Assembly (NCBI GenBank): GCA_964647545.1
Contig: CAZYHS010000001.1
Span: forward strand, 80,936 to 144,935
Length of the DNA stretch: 64,000 bases
Direction: 5' to 3'
From: CAZYHS01 sp964647545
GTDB lineage: Bacteria; UBA10199; GCA-002796325; 1-14-0-20-49-13
The translations under genes were made by a program, and so were the position numbers. The notes under the pieces were generated by a model. The model was not told the DNA's origin, made no database searches, and was given only the letters and a program-made list of their open reading frames with translations. Numbering within the stretch: the stretch's first letter is position 1; each line of letters opens with the position of its first letter. Below, piece after piece: positions 34,733-42,793 of this stretch.

Positions 34733-34762
34733 CTTATATTGAGCTTTGGCTGTAAAAGTCAA
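34733..34762 (-). promoter_or_regulatory. Sigma-70 promoter for metK-ahcY-receiver
   Basis: On the minus strand TTGACT (34757-34762), an 18-nt spacer and TATAAG (34733-34738). The expected start point is near 34726, leaving a leader of about 40 nt before the metK ATG at 34684. Confidence 0.6.
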
Positions 34763-34783
34763 CTAAATTAAGCTGTTGCGGGC

Positions 34784-36544
34784 TTAGTGCTTTTTGAAGA
34801 TGTTGAGATGCTTGCCCATCTCCGACTTGATCACTTTTTCGATTTCGTCGGTAGTTTTCATTTCGAGGAGCTTGTTGAAAAGTTCGACCGCCTCTTTGAA
34901 AGTGATAGATCTTAGAAGTTTTTTGACCTTCGGGATCGAAACCGGATTCATCGAAAGGCCAGATACGCCGGCGCCGAGAAAAAGTAGCAGATAGCGCGGA
35001 TCTCCTGCGGCTTCTCCACAGACGGTGACTTCAATTGCATGTTTCTTTGCGGCTTCTATGGTTTTCTTTATCATCCTGACCACGGCCGGATGGAGAAGAT
35101 TGTAGAGATAAGCGACATACTCGTTGGTGCGATCGACCGCCAGCGTGTATTGAATGAGATCGTTCGTGCCGATCGAGAAGAAATCGACCTCTTGAGCGAG
35201 GTCGTCGGCAAGCATTACCGCCGATGGAGTCTCGATCATGACGCCGAGTTTGATCTCTTTGGAGACCTTGTGTCCCGCTTTGATAAGCGCGGCGGTGTGC
35301 TCGGCTATAAGTTTTTTGACCTGTCTTACCTCGTCGAGCCCCGATATCATCGGGATCATTATTTTTAGATTGCCGTAAGGGCTGGCTCGCAAAAGAGCCC
35401 TAAGCTGAGTTCTGAAAATGTCTATTTCGGCGAGACAGAACCTGATCGCGCGAAGACCGAGAGCGGGGTTGCCGTGAGCGGCGTATTCGCTCCCCGTGAA
35501 AAGTTTGTCGCCGCCGATGTCGAGCGTGCGGATCGTTACCGGACGCGGGCTCATTTTTTCGAGCGTCAGTTTATAAATTTCGAACTGTTCCTCTTCGGAA
35601 GGGTTATCCATCCGGTTGGCGTAGAGGTATTCGGTGCGGAATAGTCCGATTCCTTCGGCTCCGTGTTCTATCGACGGGTCGATCTCTTCGGGGAGCTCGA
35701 TATTTGCCAGTATGTCGATCTTGCTATGGTCGAGCGTTTGCGCCGGCAGGCAGGCTTCTTTGATAAGTTCGCGCTGCTCTTTGTAATAGGCGGTGCGCAA
35801 AGTTTTGTATTCGCGAATCTCTTTTTCCGACGGATTTATTATCAGCAGATCGTTCGGGCCGTCGATAATCACTACGTCGCCGGAAGCTATTTGTTTGGTG
35901 ATATTTTCAACGCCGAACATCGCCGGTATTTCAAGCGAACGGGCGATGATGGCCGAATGCGATGTGGATCCGCCGACTTCGGCAATGAAACCGAGAACGC
36001 GGTCTCTTGGGAAGTTGACTATGTCGGCGGGAGAAAAATCGTGGCCTATCAGGATCAGGTTCTTTTCTTTGGTGCCGATGTCGGGAGTGTCGGGGCGTTC
36101 AAGCAAATTGCGCATGATGCGCCTGCCTATGTAATCGATATCGTGCTTTCGCTGCCTGAAATATTCGTCGTGCATATCGACGAATGCCATTTTGAGCTTC
36201 GTCGTCGCTTTGTCGAGTGCCCATTCGGCGTTTATCTTTTGGGTGGCGATGTTTTGGATGGCGTGCGTTATCAGCATCTCGTCCTGCAACAGCATCGCGT
36301 GCGTGTCGATTATCTGGATTTGCTCCTTATCCTGAAATTTGCAGAGTTTTTCTTTTACCTTGGAGATCTGATGTTTCGATCTTTGTATGGCGTTTTTAAA
36401 ACGGGCCATCTCCAGCGCGATCTCTTTGTCGGATATCCAGAATCTGGGGTAGCTTGTGCCGCTCACTGAAATTATGTGAGCGTTGCCGACGGCAATCCCT
36501 TTTGACGCGCATTCGTGTTTTATCCGGAGCGTTTTAGACATCAT
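34784..36544 (-). CDS. ptsI: PTS phosphoenolpyruvate-protein phosphotransferase (Enzyme I)
   Basis: Transfers phosphate from PEP to HPr. The 586 residues show the swivelling phospho-His domain motif GGSTSHSAIIARSLEIPAMFG, the PEP-binding GIGLFRTEYLYANR, and the C-terminal IGTNDLIQYTLAVDRTNE and CGEAAGD. Two in-frame ATGs (36544 and 36541) overlap the ptsH stop; GGAG upstream fits the second slightly better. It is the last gene of the feoB-dtxR-hprK-EIIA-ptsH-ptsI run. No sugar-specific EIIB/EIIC genes are present. Confidence 0.96.
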   Translation of the reverse strand: MMSKTLRIKHECASKGIAVGNAHIISVSGTSYPRFWISDKEIALEMARFKNAIQRSKHQISKVKEKLCKFQDKEQIQIIDTHAMLLQDEMLITHAIQNIATQKINAEWALDKATTKLKMAFVDMHDEYFRQRKHDIDYIGRRIMRNLLERPDTPDIGTKEKNLILIGHDFSPADIVNFPRDRVLGFIAEVGGSTSHSAIIARSLEIPAMFGVENITKQIASGDVVIIDGPNDLLIINPSEKEIREYKTLRTAYYKEQRELIKEACLPAQTLDHSKIDILANIELPEEIDPSIEHGAEGIGLFRTEYLYANRMDNPSEEEQFEIYKLTLEKMSPRPVTIRTLDIGGDKLFTGSEYAAHGNPALGLRAIRFCLAEIDIFRTQLRALLRASPYGNLKIMIPMISGLDEVRQVKKLIAEHTAALIKAGHKVSKEIKLGVMIETPSAVMLADDLAQEVDFFSIGTNDLIQYTLAVDRTNEYVAYLYNLLHPAVVRMIKKTIEAAKKHAIEVTVCGEAAGDPRYLLLFLGAGVSGLSMNPVSIPKVKKLLRSITFKEAVELFNKLLEMKTTDEIEKVIKSEMGKHLNIFKKH

Positions 36545-36807
36545 TCTTCTCCGAATTTTCCTTCGATGAGAGTTCCAAGCTCTTGCATGGCTTCGTTTTC
36601 GTCGTCGCCGCTTGTCTCTATCGTTATGGGCGTTCCTTTTGCGGCCGCCAGCATCAGCACTCCCATTATGCTTTTTCCGTTAACGGCCACCGCATCCTTT
36701 TTGACCGTGATGTTCGCGCGAAAGCGGTTCGCGATTTTTACAAAAGCCGCGGCGGCGCGCGCATGAAGTCCGAGCTGATTGCTTATTATGAACGTTTGCG
36801 TGATCAT
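36541..36807 (-). CDS. ptsH: Phosphocarrier protein HPr
   Basis: 88 residues, the normal HPr length. The Enzyme I phosphorylation site is His15 in QLGLHARAAA and the regulatory site is Ser46 in NGKSIMGVLMLAA, the target of HPr kinase, whose gene lies two genes upstream. The start is the ATG at 36807, which overlaps the EIIA stop by one base; the reading frame extends further upstream but that part is antisense-like and unrelated. Its stop overlaps the ptsI start. Confidence 0.95.
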   Translation of the reverse strand: MITQTFIISNQLGLHARAAAAFVKIANRFRANITVKKDAVAVNGKSIMGVLMLAAAKGTPITIETSGDDENEAMQELGTLIEGKFGEE

Positions 36808-37214
36808 CAGTAGATCTTTCCTTCCAGTACGTTGCTGGCGATCACAATGTTCTTGCGGCCGTAATCTCGGATGAATTCGACCATCTGTTCGAATGACTGC
36901 CGTTTGTTGTCGCCGGCGAGTTTGATGAGCATCGGGAGATTTATTCCGCTGATGACCTCCAGTTTTGGAGTTCCCAGAAAGGAGAGACACAAGTTGGAGG
37001 GCGTGCCGCCAAACATGTCCGAAAGAAGGAAAACTCCGTCGCCGGTATCGACCTCTTTTACCGCTGCCGTTATTTTCTGGCGATTAGCTTCGACCGACAG
37101 ATTAGAGTCGATTGCCACCGAAGTTAGCGACGCGGCGTCGGGGATTATCTTTCGAGTTACCGAAACCATTTCCTGCGCGATGTTGTCGTGTGAAACCACT
37201 ACGATTCCGATCAT
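36807..37214 (-). CDS. PTS EIIA domain protein, mannose/sorbose family
   Basis: A 135-residue single-domain EIIA of the Man family. It starts MIGIVVVSHDNIAQEM with the phospho-acceptor His9, and has the conserved DMFGGTPSN segment. Mannose-family EIIA normally passes phosphate to EIIB of a sugar permease, but no EIIB, EIIC or EIID is in the window, so a regulatory role is likely, as proposed for similar clusters in other proteobacteria. It lies 22 nt after hprK and overlaps ptsH by one base. Confidence 0.92.
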   Translation of the reverse strand: MIGIVVVSHDNIAQEMVSVTRKIIPDAASLTSVAIDSNLSVEANRQKITAAVKEVDTGDGVFLLSDMFGGTPSNLCLSFLGTPKLEVISGINLPMLIKLAGDNKRQSFEQMVEFIRDYGRKNIVIASNVLEGKIY

Positions 37215-37236
37215 AGTAAGATCCTTTCAGTTGGAA

Positions 37237-38205
37237 CTATTCGATTATCTCCCAGATCTCTTTCTTGCGTTTGCTTTGAGCTAGGATCTCTTTATTAAGC
37301 TTGTCTTGAAACTCGCGAGCCGAATGATGACCGCCGAGTTTGAGAAGATGATTTCTGACGGCGACTTCGATGATGGCCGCGATATTTCTTCCGGGCCTGA
37401 CCGGAATCTGCACCAGCGGCAGCTGAACGTCCAGCAGCGTGTGTTTGCGGTCTTCAAGCCCCAGCCGGTCGTACTCGGTCTTCGGGTCCCATTCGTGGAG
37501 CTCGACAACCATTTCTATCGCTTTACGGTCGCGCACGGCCGAAATACCGAAGAGGTCGCGAATATTTATTATGCCCAGACCCCGTATCTCCATGTGGTAC
37601 TTGATTATCTCCGAGCCCGAACCCCAAAGAGTCGCCGGTGGACGTTTTTTAATGTTGAGAATATCGTCGGCTACGAGCCTGTGGCCGCGCAGCACAAGAT
37701 CGAGAGCGAGTTCGCTTTTACCGATTCCGCTTTTGCCGGTTATCAGCACTCCGACGCCGAAGACGTCCATAAGAACGCCGTGCGTGGTCGTCGAGGCCAT
37801 GAGGCTCTCTTCAAGAAAGCGCGAAACCCTGTTGATAAAGGTCGAGGTGACCAGACATGTTTTAAAGACCGGAATGTTCGCCTTGCCGCATGCTTCTTGA
37901 ATTTCGCTCGGCGCATCGTTCGAGCAGGTGATGACAAAGCAAGTCACGTCGGCTTCGGCTATCTTTTTTGCGACCTCTTTGCGTTTTTCCTTCGGGAGCG
38001 AATTGAAAAAGCCGACCTCCTGCTTTCCTATGACTTGAATGCGTCCGCTGTAGAGGGTGGAGGTGTCGCCGGCCAAAGCGAGCCCCGGCTTTTGAATGCA
38101 GGGGATGAGGATCTTTTTTGAGAGCCCCTCTTTGCCCGTTATGAGCTCGAGCTTGAGATCTTCCTGCGTGTCCCGTAAAAATTTGACGACTGGAATTGCA
38201 AGCAT
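37237..38205 (-). CDS. hprK: HPr kinase/phosphorylase
   Basis: Bifunctional enzyme that phosphorylates and dephosphorylates HPr on Ser46. About 322 residues: an N-terminal domain starting MLAIPVVKFLRD, then the kinase domain with the P-loop GKSGIGKSELALDLVLRGHRLVADD and the HprK signature region around ISAVRDRKAIEMVVEL. The ATG at 38205 is preferred to an upstream in-frame TTG (38244) because it gives the usual N-terminus. It is 68 nt downstream of dtxR. Confidence 0.94.
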   Translation of the reverse strand: MLAIPVVKFLRDTQEDLKLELITGKEGLSKKILIPCIQKPGLALAGDTSTLYSGRIQVIGKQEVGFFNSLPKEKRKEVAKKIAEADVTCFVITCSNDAPSEIQEACGKANIPVFKTCLVTSTFINRVSRFLEESLMASTTTHGVLMDVFGVGVLITGKSGIGKSELALDLVLRGHRLVADDILNIKKRPPATLWGSGSEIIKYHMEIRGLGIINIRDLFGISAVRDRKAIEMVVELHEWDPKTEYDRLGLEDRKHTLLDVQLPLVQIPVRPGRNIAAIIEVAVRNHLLKLGGHHSAREFQDKLNKEILAQSKRKKEIWEIIE

Positions 38206-38273
38206 AGTGTTAGAGCTTTTATGCCAACTTCGACACAATTGCAAGTGTTGAGGTTGCCGGCTGATGTCGGTTT

Positions 38274-38924
38274 TTAGGCCTGTCTTACGTAGATTTCTTC
38301 GGCGATCGATTTGTCAACGGCGAACTGGGAATTGCCGAGCTGAAAAAGATAGGACGGATATTTTGTCAGCAGGGTCATCTGTGCGCCGGGGATAACCCCC
38401 ATCGATATAAGCATTTGCGAGCGCTTTGTGTCGCTTGTGTGAAGGTAGGCGACATGACAATCTTTTCCAACTTCGGTTTCGGCCAGTGTGGAGACGACGG
38501 GGGCGACCCTGTTTTTGTGCTCAATGCAGCATTTTCCGGCCGGTATCGGCTGGCCGTGCGGACAAAAGCGCGGATGGCCTAAAAGAGTGCAGACGTTTTC
38601 GTCGATCCCTTTATGGAGATGGTGCTCGAATTGACATGCGGTATCGTGAAGAGATGTCTCCTTTATCGAAAGGACGTCCGATAGAAGTCTCTCCGCAAGG
38701 CGGTGCCGCCTTATGGCGTCGCGGGCGTGCTGAACTCCGGTCTCCGTGATGCGTACGTGATCCTCTCCCGACCTCTCCAGTATCTTGGCGTTGAGAAGTT
38801 CGGTCAGAACGGCGTGATCGGGCATAACTCTAAGATCGACGAGCCTGAGAAGGTCCGAATTTTTTTCTTCGCGCGCGACCCACAGCGCTTCAAGAACTTC
38901 TTCGCTTGCTTCGGAAAGATACAT
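38274..38924 (-). CDS. DtxR/MntR family metal-dependent repressor with C-terminal FeoA domain
   Basis: 216 residues. An N-terminal winged helix (about 1-65, MYLSEASEEVLEALWVA start), a metal-binding and dimerisation domain (HRLAERLLSDVL, CQFEHHLHKGIDENVCTLLGHP, CPHGQPIP) and a C-terminal FeoA/SH3-like domain (about 145-216, SQMLISMGVIPGAQMTLL). The metal-site residues Cys, Glu and His are present. It lies 14 nt after feoB and very likely represses it when iron or manganese is plentiful. The separate FeoA usually encoded next to FeoB is absent, so the fused domain may serve that role. Confidence 0.92.
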   Translation of the reverse strand: MYLSEASEEVLEALWVAREEKNSDLLRLVDLRVMPDHAVLTELLNAKILERSGEDHVRITETGVQHARDAIRRHRLAERLLSDVLSIKETSLHDTACQFEHHLHKGIDENVCTLLGHPRFCPHGQPIPAGKCCIEHKNRVAPVVSTLAETEVGKDCHVAYLHTSDTKRSQMLISMGVIPGAQMTLLTKYPSYLFQLGNSQFAVDKSIAEEIYVRQA

Positions 38925-38938
38925 AAAGACTCCCGCGT

Positions 38939-40693
38939 TTAAAATGCGAAACCTGTTAGGCTCAATACGGCATTGATAAGATAGCCGACCGAAAATGCAA
39001 CGCTCAAGACGAAAATCGAAATAAAAGTCGCGCCGTAGAAGCCGCGCTCTTTAATGGTTACAAGGTATTGCGTGATGCACGGCAGAAACAGCGTCATCAC
39101 AACGATCGCAATCAATAATTGATTGTTTGTGAAGCCGCCGCTTTTATAGAGGTCGTAAAGTCCGGCCGCGCCATAGTCTCGCCTGAAAAATCCGAAGATG
39201 AAGGCGCTCGAAGCCGAGGAGGGGAGGCCTATCCAAGATAGCGGAACCGCAACAAGCCGCGTCAGCCACGTGAAGAGCCCCGCCAGTTCGCAAAGCCAGA
39301 TGATCGCGCTGGCCGCAACAAAGAGAGGCACGATCTCTTTGAAGTACCATTTCATGCGGCTCCACGTTTTAATAAGAACGTTCTTTAGCTGCGGAAATCT
39401 TAGAGGAGGTACTTCTATCATGAAGCTGGGTTTGTCTCCGGGGAGAACCTTGGTCAGCATCAGGCCGGTCGTGCCGAACACTAGCGAAATTATGACGAAC
39501 CACGCTGCCAGCAGCGCCGGTTGCCCGCCAAGAAGTCCTAAAATGACTCCCAGCTGCGCCGAACAAGGAATGCACAAAGAGAGTAGCATGGTCGATATCA
39601 AGCGTTCGCGACGGGTCGGCAGCGTGCGGCTGACCATGACCGCCATGGTGTCGCAGCCAAGTCCCAGTACCATCGGGATGACCGCTTTGCCGGAAAGCCC
39701 CATTTTTTTAAAGAGCCTGTCTAGCATGTGCGAAAGTCTCGGCAGGTAACCCGAATCTTCAAGTACGGCAAAAAATAGAAAAAAGAGCCCGACTATCGGA
39801 AGGATTATTGCCGCCGCGTAACGAAGCCCCAGCGTGAGAATTCCGAATTCACCTACAAAAAGTCCGCGGAGCCATTCGTAAGGAATTGCTTTGTCGGCTA
39901 GCAGATTAAAATATGGTTCAATTTTGTCGGCGAAAAATGTGTCGCAAAGATCGACTACGGTCCCTGCGCCGAAAACTCCCACAAATTTGTAAAGTCCGAA
40001 ATATATGACCAGAAAAAGTATGACCGGACCGAGCAGTGGGTTCATCACGATTCTGTCGGGGATGCTCAACCCTTTCGGTTTTTCCTTTCGGCGAGTTGTT
40101 CTGCGGGCTATCTGCGCCGCTTTTTCATGGCAGTTCTTTATGAATGGCTCGCTTATCGTAAGAGGGGATGTGTCGGGCTGGGCTTTGCCGTTATCGGCGT
40201 TGAGTTCCTGCACGATCTTTTGCTCAAGCTGGCCCATTCCGCTTTCGTCGATGGCAACCGTTGCGACTACGGGAAGCGACAGCTCTCTGCTTATTGCCGC
40301 CACGTCAATTGAGAGCCCGAGCCTGTTTGCTTCGTCGAACATGTTTAGAGCAACGACTATGGGGCGTTTGAGGGTTTTCAATTGCAGGACAAGTCCGAGG
40401 AGCCTGTCCAGATTTTTTGCATCCACGACGGCGACGATAAGGTCGAACTTGGTGGTTTCAAGTATCTTTGTTGTGACGCGCTCCTCTTCCGTTATCGGCA
40501 ATAAGCTGTAAATTCCCGGAGTATCGATTATTTCGAGGTCGTAGTTGCCGATCTTTGCCGAGCCTTTTGTGATTTCGACGGTCGTGCCGGGGTAGTTCGA
40601 AACATCGACGTATCTCCCTGTGAAACATCCGAATAAAACGCTTTTACCGACGTTTGGAGAACCGACCAGCGCTATTTTCTTCTTATTTATCAT
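38939..40693 (-). CDS. feoB: Ferrous iron transporter FeoB, short form
   Basis: Inner-membrane Fe(II) transporter with an N-terminal GTPase. The 584 residues are shorter than the 700-770 of E. coli-type FeoB. G1 is GSPNVGKSVLFGCFTG, the switch region has NYPGTTVE, and G3 is DTPGIYSLLP. A helical spacer follows, then about eight membrane helices with two gate regions (the first with VLGLGCDTMAVMVSRTL and PCSAQLG). It heads the feoB-dtxR operon. No clear Shine-Dalgarno sequence precedes the ATG. Confidence 0.94.
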   Translation of the reverse strand: MINKKKIALVGSPNVGKSVLFGCFTGRYVDVSNYPGTTVEITKGSAKIGNYDLEIIDTPGIYSLLPITEEERVTTKILETTKFDLIVAVVDAKNLDRLLGLVLQLKTLKRPIVVALNMFDEANRLGLSIDVAAISRELSLPVVATVAIDESGMGQLEQKIVQELNADNGKAQPDTSPLTISEPFIKNCHEKAAQIARRTTRRKEKPKGLSIPDRIVMNPLLGPVILFLVIYFGLYKFVGVFGAGTVVDLCDTFFADKIEPYFNLLADKAIPYEWLRGLFVGEFGILTLGLRYAAAIILPIVGLFFLFFAVLEDSGYLPRLSHMLDRLFKKMGLSGKAVIPMVLGLGCDTMAVMVSRTLPTRRERLISTMLLSLCIPCSAQLGVILGLLGGQPALLAAWFVIISLVFGTTGLMLTKVLPGDKPSFMIEVPPLRFPQLKNVLIKTWSRMKWYFKEIVPLFVAASAIIWLCELAGLFTWLTRLVAVPLSWIGLPSSASSAFIFGFFRRDYGAAGLYDLYKSGGFTNNQLLIAIVVMTLFLPCITQYLVTIKERGFYGATFISIFVLSVAFSVGYLINAVLSLTGFAF

Positions 40694-40731
40694 GAAGTTA
40701 TTTAAACATGTTAATCCTAAGCCGAGGCGGG

Positions 40732-40760
40732 AAACTAGGACGGAGTAAAATTTTTGTCAA
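40732..40760 (-). promoter_or_regulatory. Promoter candidate for feoB
   Basis: On the minus strand TTGACA (40755-40760), a 17-nt spacer and TAGTTT (40732-40737), 39 nt before the feoB ATG. The -35 is perfect and the -10 moderate. The -35 lies in one arm of an inverted repeat whose other arm holds the opposing -35. Confidence 0.5.
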
Positions 40761-40785
40761 ACCAATAAATTTCATTTTGACAAAA
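40752..40785. promoter_or_regulatory. Inverted repeat carrying back-to-back -35 boxes
   Basis: TTTTGTCAAA (40752-40761) and TTTTGACAAAA (40775-40785) form a 10-bp inverted repeat with 13 bp between. Each arm contains a TTGACA for one of the divergent feoB and tetR transcripts, so one regulator bound here could control both. Confidence 0.5.
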
Positions 40786-40805
40786 GGAGGCCTATTGCTT
40801 AGCTA
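40777..40805 (+). promoter_or_regulatory. Promoter candidate for the tetR-RND operon
   Basis: TTGACA (40777-40782), a 17-nt spacer and TAGCTA (40800-40805). The -10 is weak. The likely operator at 40813-40826 would cover the start point. Confidence 0.4.
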
Positions 40806-40812
40806 TTTAGTA

Positions 40813-40826
40813 AGTAAGTGGTTACT
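40813..40826 (+). promoter_or_regulatory. Candidate TetR operator
   Basis: AGTAA-GTGG-TTACT is a perfect 5-bp inverted repeat 43 bp upstream of the tetR-type gene and just downstream of its candidate promoter, where an autorepressor would be expected to bind. Confidence 0.4.
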
Positions 40827-40868
40827 GATTAACGCGTTGCATTAGCCGAAACTTTTAAGAAAAATATA

Positions 40869-41471
40869 ATGTCAGCCAAAAGAATGACATCTGATGAAAG
40901 GCGCCGGCAGATCGCTTTGACCGCCGCATCTCTTTTTGCAAAACGCGGGTTCAACGGCGTGACCACACGTGAGATCGCCAATGCCTGCAACGTTAACGAA
41001 GCTCTTATCTTCCGGCATTTTCCTCATAAAGAGGACCTTTACACCGAGATCATAAACCAAAAAATATCGATCCAGCCTTGTTCGTTCGATCAAGAGGCCG
41101 CAAGGCTTGGAGACGACAAGAGGGTCTTCGGCTCGGTTGCGCGCTTTATGCTGGCGCAGGTCGAGCAGGACAATACTTTTTTAAGGTTGCTTCTTTATTC
41201 CGCACTCGAAGGGCACGATTTGTCGAACCTGTTTTTGTCCAGCCGGACGAGCGTTTTGGTCGATTACCTTTTTTCGTACGTTGAAAAACGGATATCCGAA
41301 GGGGGCTTTAAAGATATCAGGCCGGCTGTTGTCATACGGGCCTTTATCGGCATGTTTTTCCACTTTATTATGGCTAGGGAATTGTTTAGGTTCCCGCCTC
41401 AACTTGAAGTTTCCAAGGACGAGGCGGTTGAGAATTTTGTCGATATTTTTCTGAAGGGGACGATCAAATGA
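40869..41471 (+). CDS. TetR/AcrR family transcriptional regulator
   Basis: 200 residues. The N-terminal helix-turn-helix is typical: RRRQIALTAASLFAKRGFNGVTTREIANACNVNEALIFRHFPHKEDL. The C-terminal ligand domain is all helical. It is the first gene of the efflux operon and overlaps the TolC-family gene by 4 bp, so it probably controls its own operon in response to a pump substrate. No Shine-Dalgarno sequence precedes the ATG. Confidence 0.93.
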   Translation: MSAKRMTSDERRRQIALTAASLFAKRGFNGVTTREIANACNVNEALIFRHFPHKEDLYTEIINQKISIQPCSFDQEAARLGDDKRVFGSVARFMLAQVEQDNTFLRLLLYSALEGHDLSNLFLSSRTSVLVDYLFSYVEKRISEGGFKDIRPAVVIRAFIGMFFHFIMARELFRFPPQLEVSKDEAVENFVDIFLKGTIK

Positions 41472-42793
41472 AGAATGCCGTCTGCAAAAAGTTTTTGCTC
41501 TGCTGTCTTGTAGTTTTTGCCTTAAACATTTTTTCCGGCGTGGCCAAAGCCGAAACGCTTAAATTGACACTTGAAGATGCCCTAGATCGTGCGATGAAAG
41601 CCAACTATGACATCAAGATCGCTCAGGAGAAACTCAACCAGCTTAAAGCGATGATAGGAGAGGCAAGAAGCGGAGCGCTTCCCCAGCTCAATGCCACCGC
41701 CAATTACACGAGAACTCTCAAAAAACAGGAAATCTACATTGAGAACCAGAAACTTCTTCTCGGCGCAAAGAATTCCATCACCGCCGGCGCAACTCTCACG
41801 CAGCCGCTCTATGCAGCGGGAAAAGTTTGGAAAGCCCTTAAGGCGGCGCAAAGCGAAACTTTAAGCAGCGAAGCGACACTTAAAGATGTTCAGCAGGAGG
41901 TTGCGCTGCAGGTCAAAAAGATATTCAACGGGATACTTCTTACCGATCGCGTGATTGGCGTCACAAAGCAGACCCTCGCCGAGTTGAACAGGCATCTTAG
42001 CGCCATTCGCACCCGCTATGACCAAGGTCTTGACAGCGATTACACTCTCATGAGGCAGGAGGTTGAGGTCGCAAATATCGAGCCGCAGCTTGCCGACGCC
42101 GTTCAAAGCAGGATCGAATTCGTGAATTTTTTGCGCGAGCTGCTGGCTCTCCCCGAAACAGTTGAGCTCGAACTTTCGGGACGACTGAATTATACAAAAC
42201 GTAATCTTCCGAGCATGAACGAGCTTCTGGTCATGGCAACTTCGCTCAGACAGGACCTTACCGCCAGCCGTGAGCATCTAAGAACTCTCAATTATAATGT
42301 CGGCATAGAACGCGGCGGCTATTTGCCGACCCTTAACGCTTTTTGGGGGGCTTCGTGGCAGGCTCAAACCGAGAACTGGCACATTGGAAGCGAACAGAGA
42401 TTTTACACTTCGAACGTCGGAGTTCAATTTTCACTTCCCATATTCGACGGGCTTAAAACTCATTATCGCATTAGCGAGGCTCAGGCCATGTTGCGCGCTG
42501 CCCAAAATCAGAATGAAAAACTTCAGCTGGCGATAAAAAGCGAGGTCATGAACGCGCGAGCCGCTCTTGAAACCGCGCTTGCAAGGGAGACGACGGCAAG
42601 AAAGGCGCTGAATCTGGCGAAGCGGTCGGTCGAAATTGCCGGCGCAAGATTTGAAGCTGGGCTCATGAGCCAGCTGGAGCTCAACGATACGATCATTTCA
42701 AGGGACACGGCTGAAAAGAACTGGGCCTCGGCGGTCTATGACTGCCTTGATGCCGATGCAACTTTGACAAGAACAGTTGGAGGAAATCTGTGA
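41468..42793 (+). CDS. TolC-family outer membrane efflux protein
   Basis: 441 residues with a Sec signal peptide (hydrophobic LLCCLVVFALNIFSG, ending VAKA). The body has the duplicated TolC/OEP layout: LTLEDALDRAMKANYDIKIAQEKLNQLKA in the first half and LAIKSEVMNARAALETALAR with ARFEAGLMSQLELND in the second. It forms the outer-membrane exit duct for the RND pump encoded downstream. It overlaps both neighbours by 4 bp. Confidence 0.94.
   Translation: MKNAVCKKFLLCCLVVFALNIFSGVAKAETLKLTLEDALDRAMKANYDIKIAQEKLNQLKAMIGEARSGALPQLNATANYTRTLKKQEIYIENQKLLLGAKNSITAGATLTQPLYAAGKVWKALKAAQSETLSSEATLKDVQQEVALQVKKIFNGILLTDRVIGVTKQTLAELNRHLSAIRTRYDQGLDSDYTLMRQEVEVANIEPQLADAVQSRIEFVNFLRELLALPETVELELSGRLNYTKRNLPSMNELLVMATSLRQDLTASREHLRTLNYNVGIERGGYLPTLNAFWGASWQAQTENWHIGSEQRFYTSNVGVQFSLPIFDGLKTHYRISEAQAMLRAAQNQNEKLQLAIKSEVMNARAALETALARETTARKALNLAKRSVEIAGARFEAGLMSQLELNDTIISRDTAEKNWASAVYDCLDADATLTRTVGGNL

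Noticed and set aside
34685..34783. Known SAM riboswitch upstream of metK
   Set aside because: Length and conserved bases do not fit any SAM riboswitch class I know; only an alternative-hairpin leader is supported.
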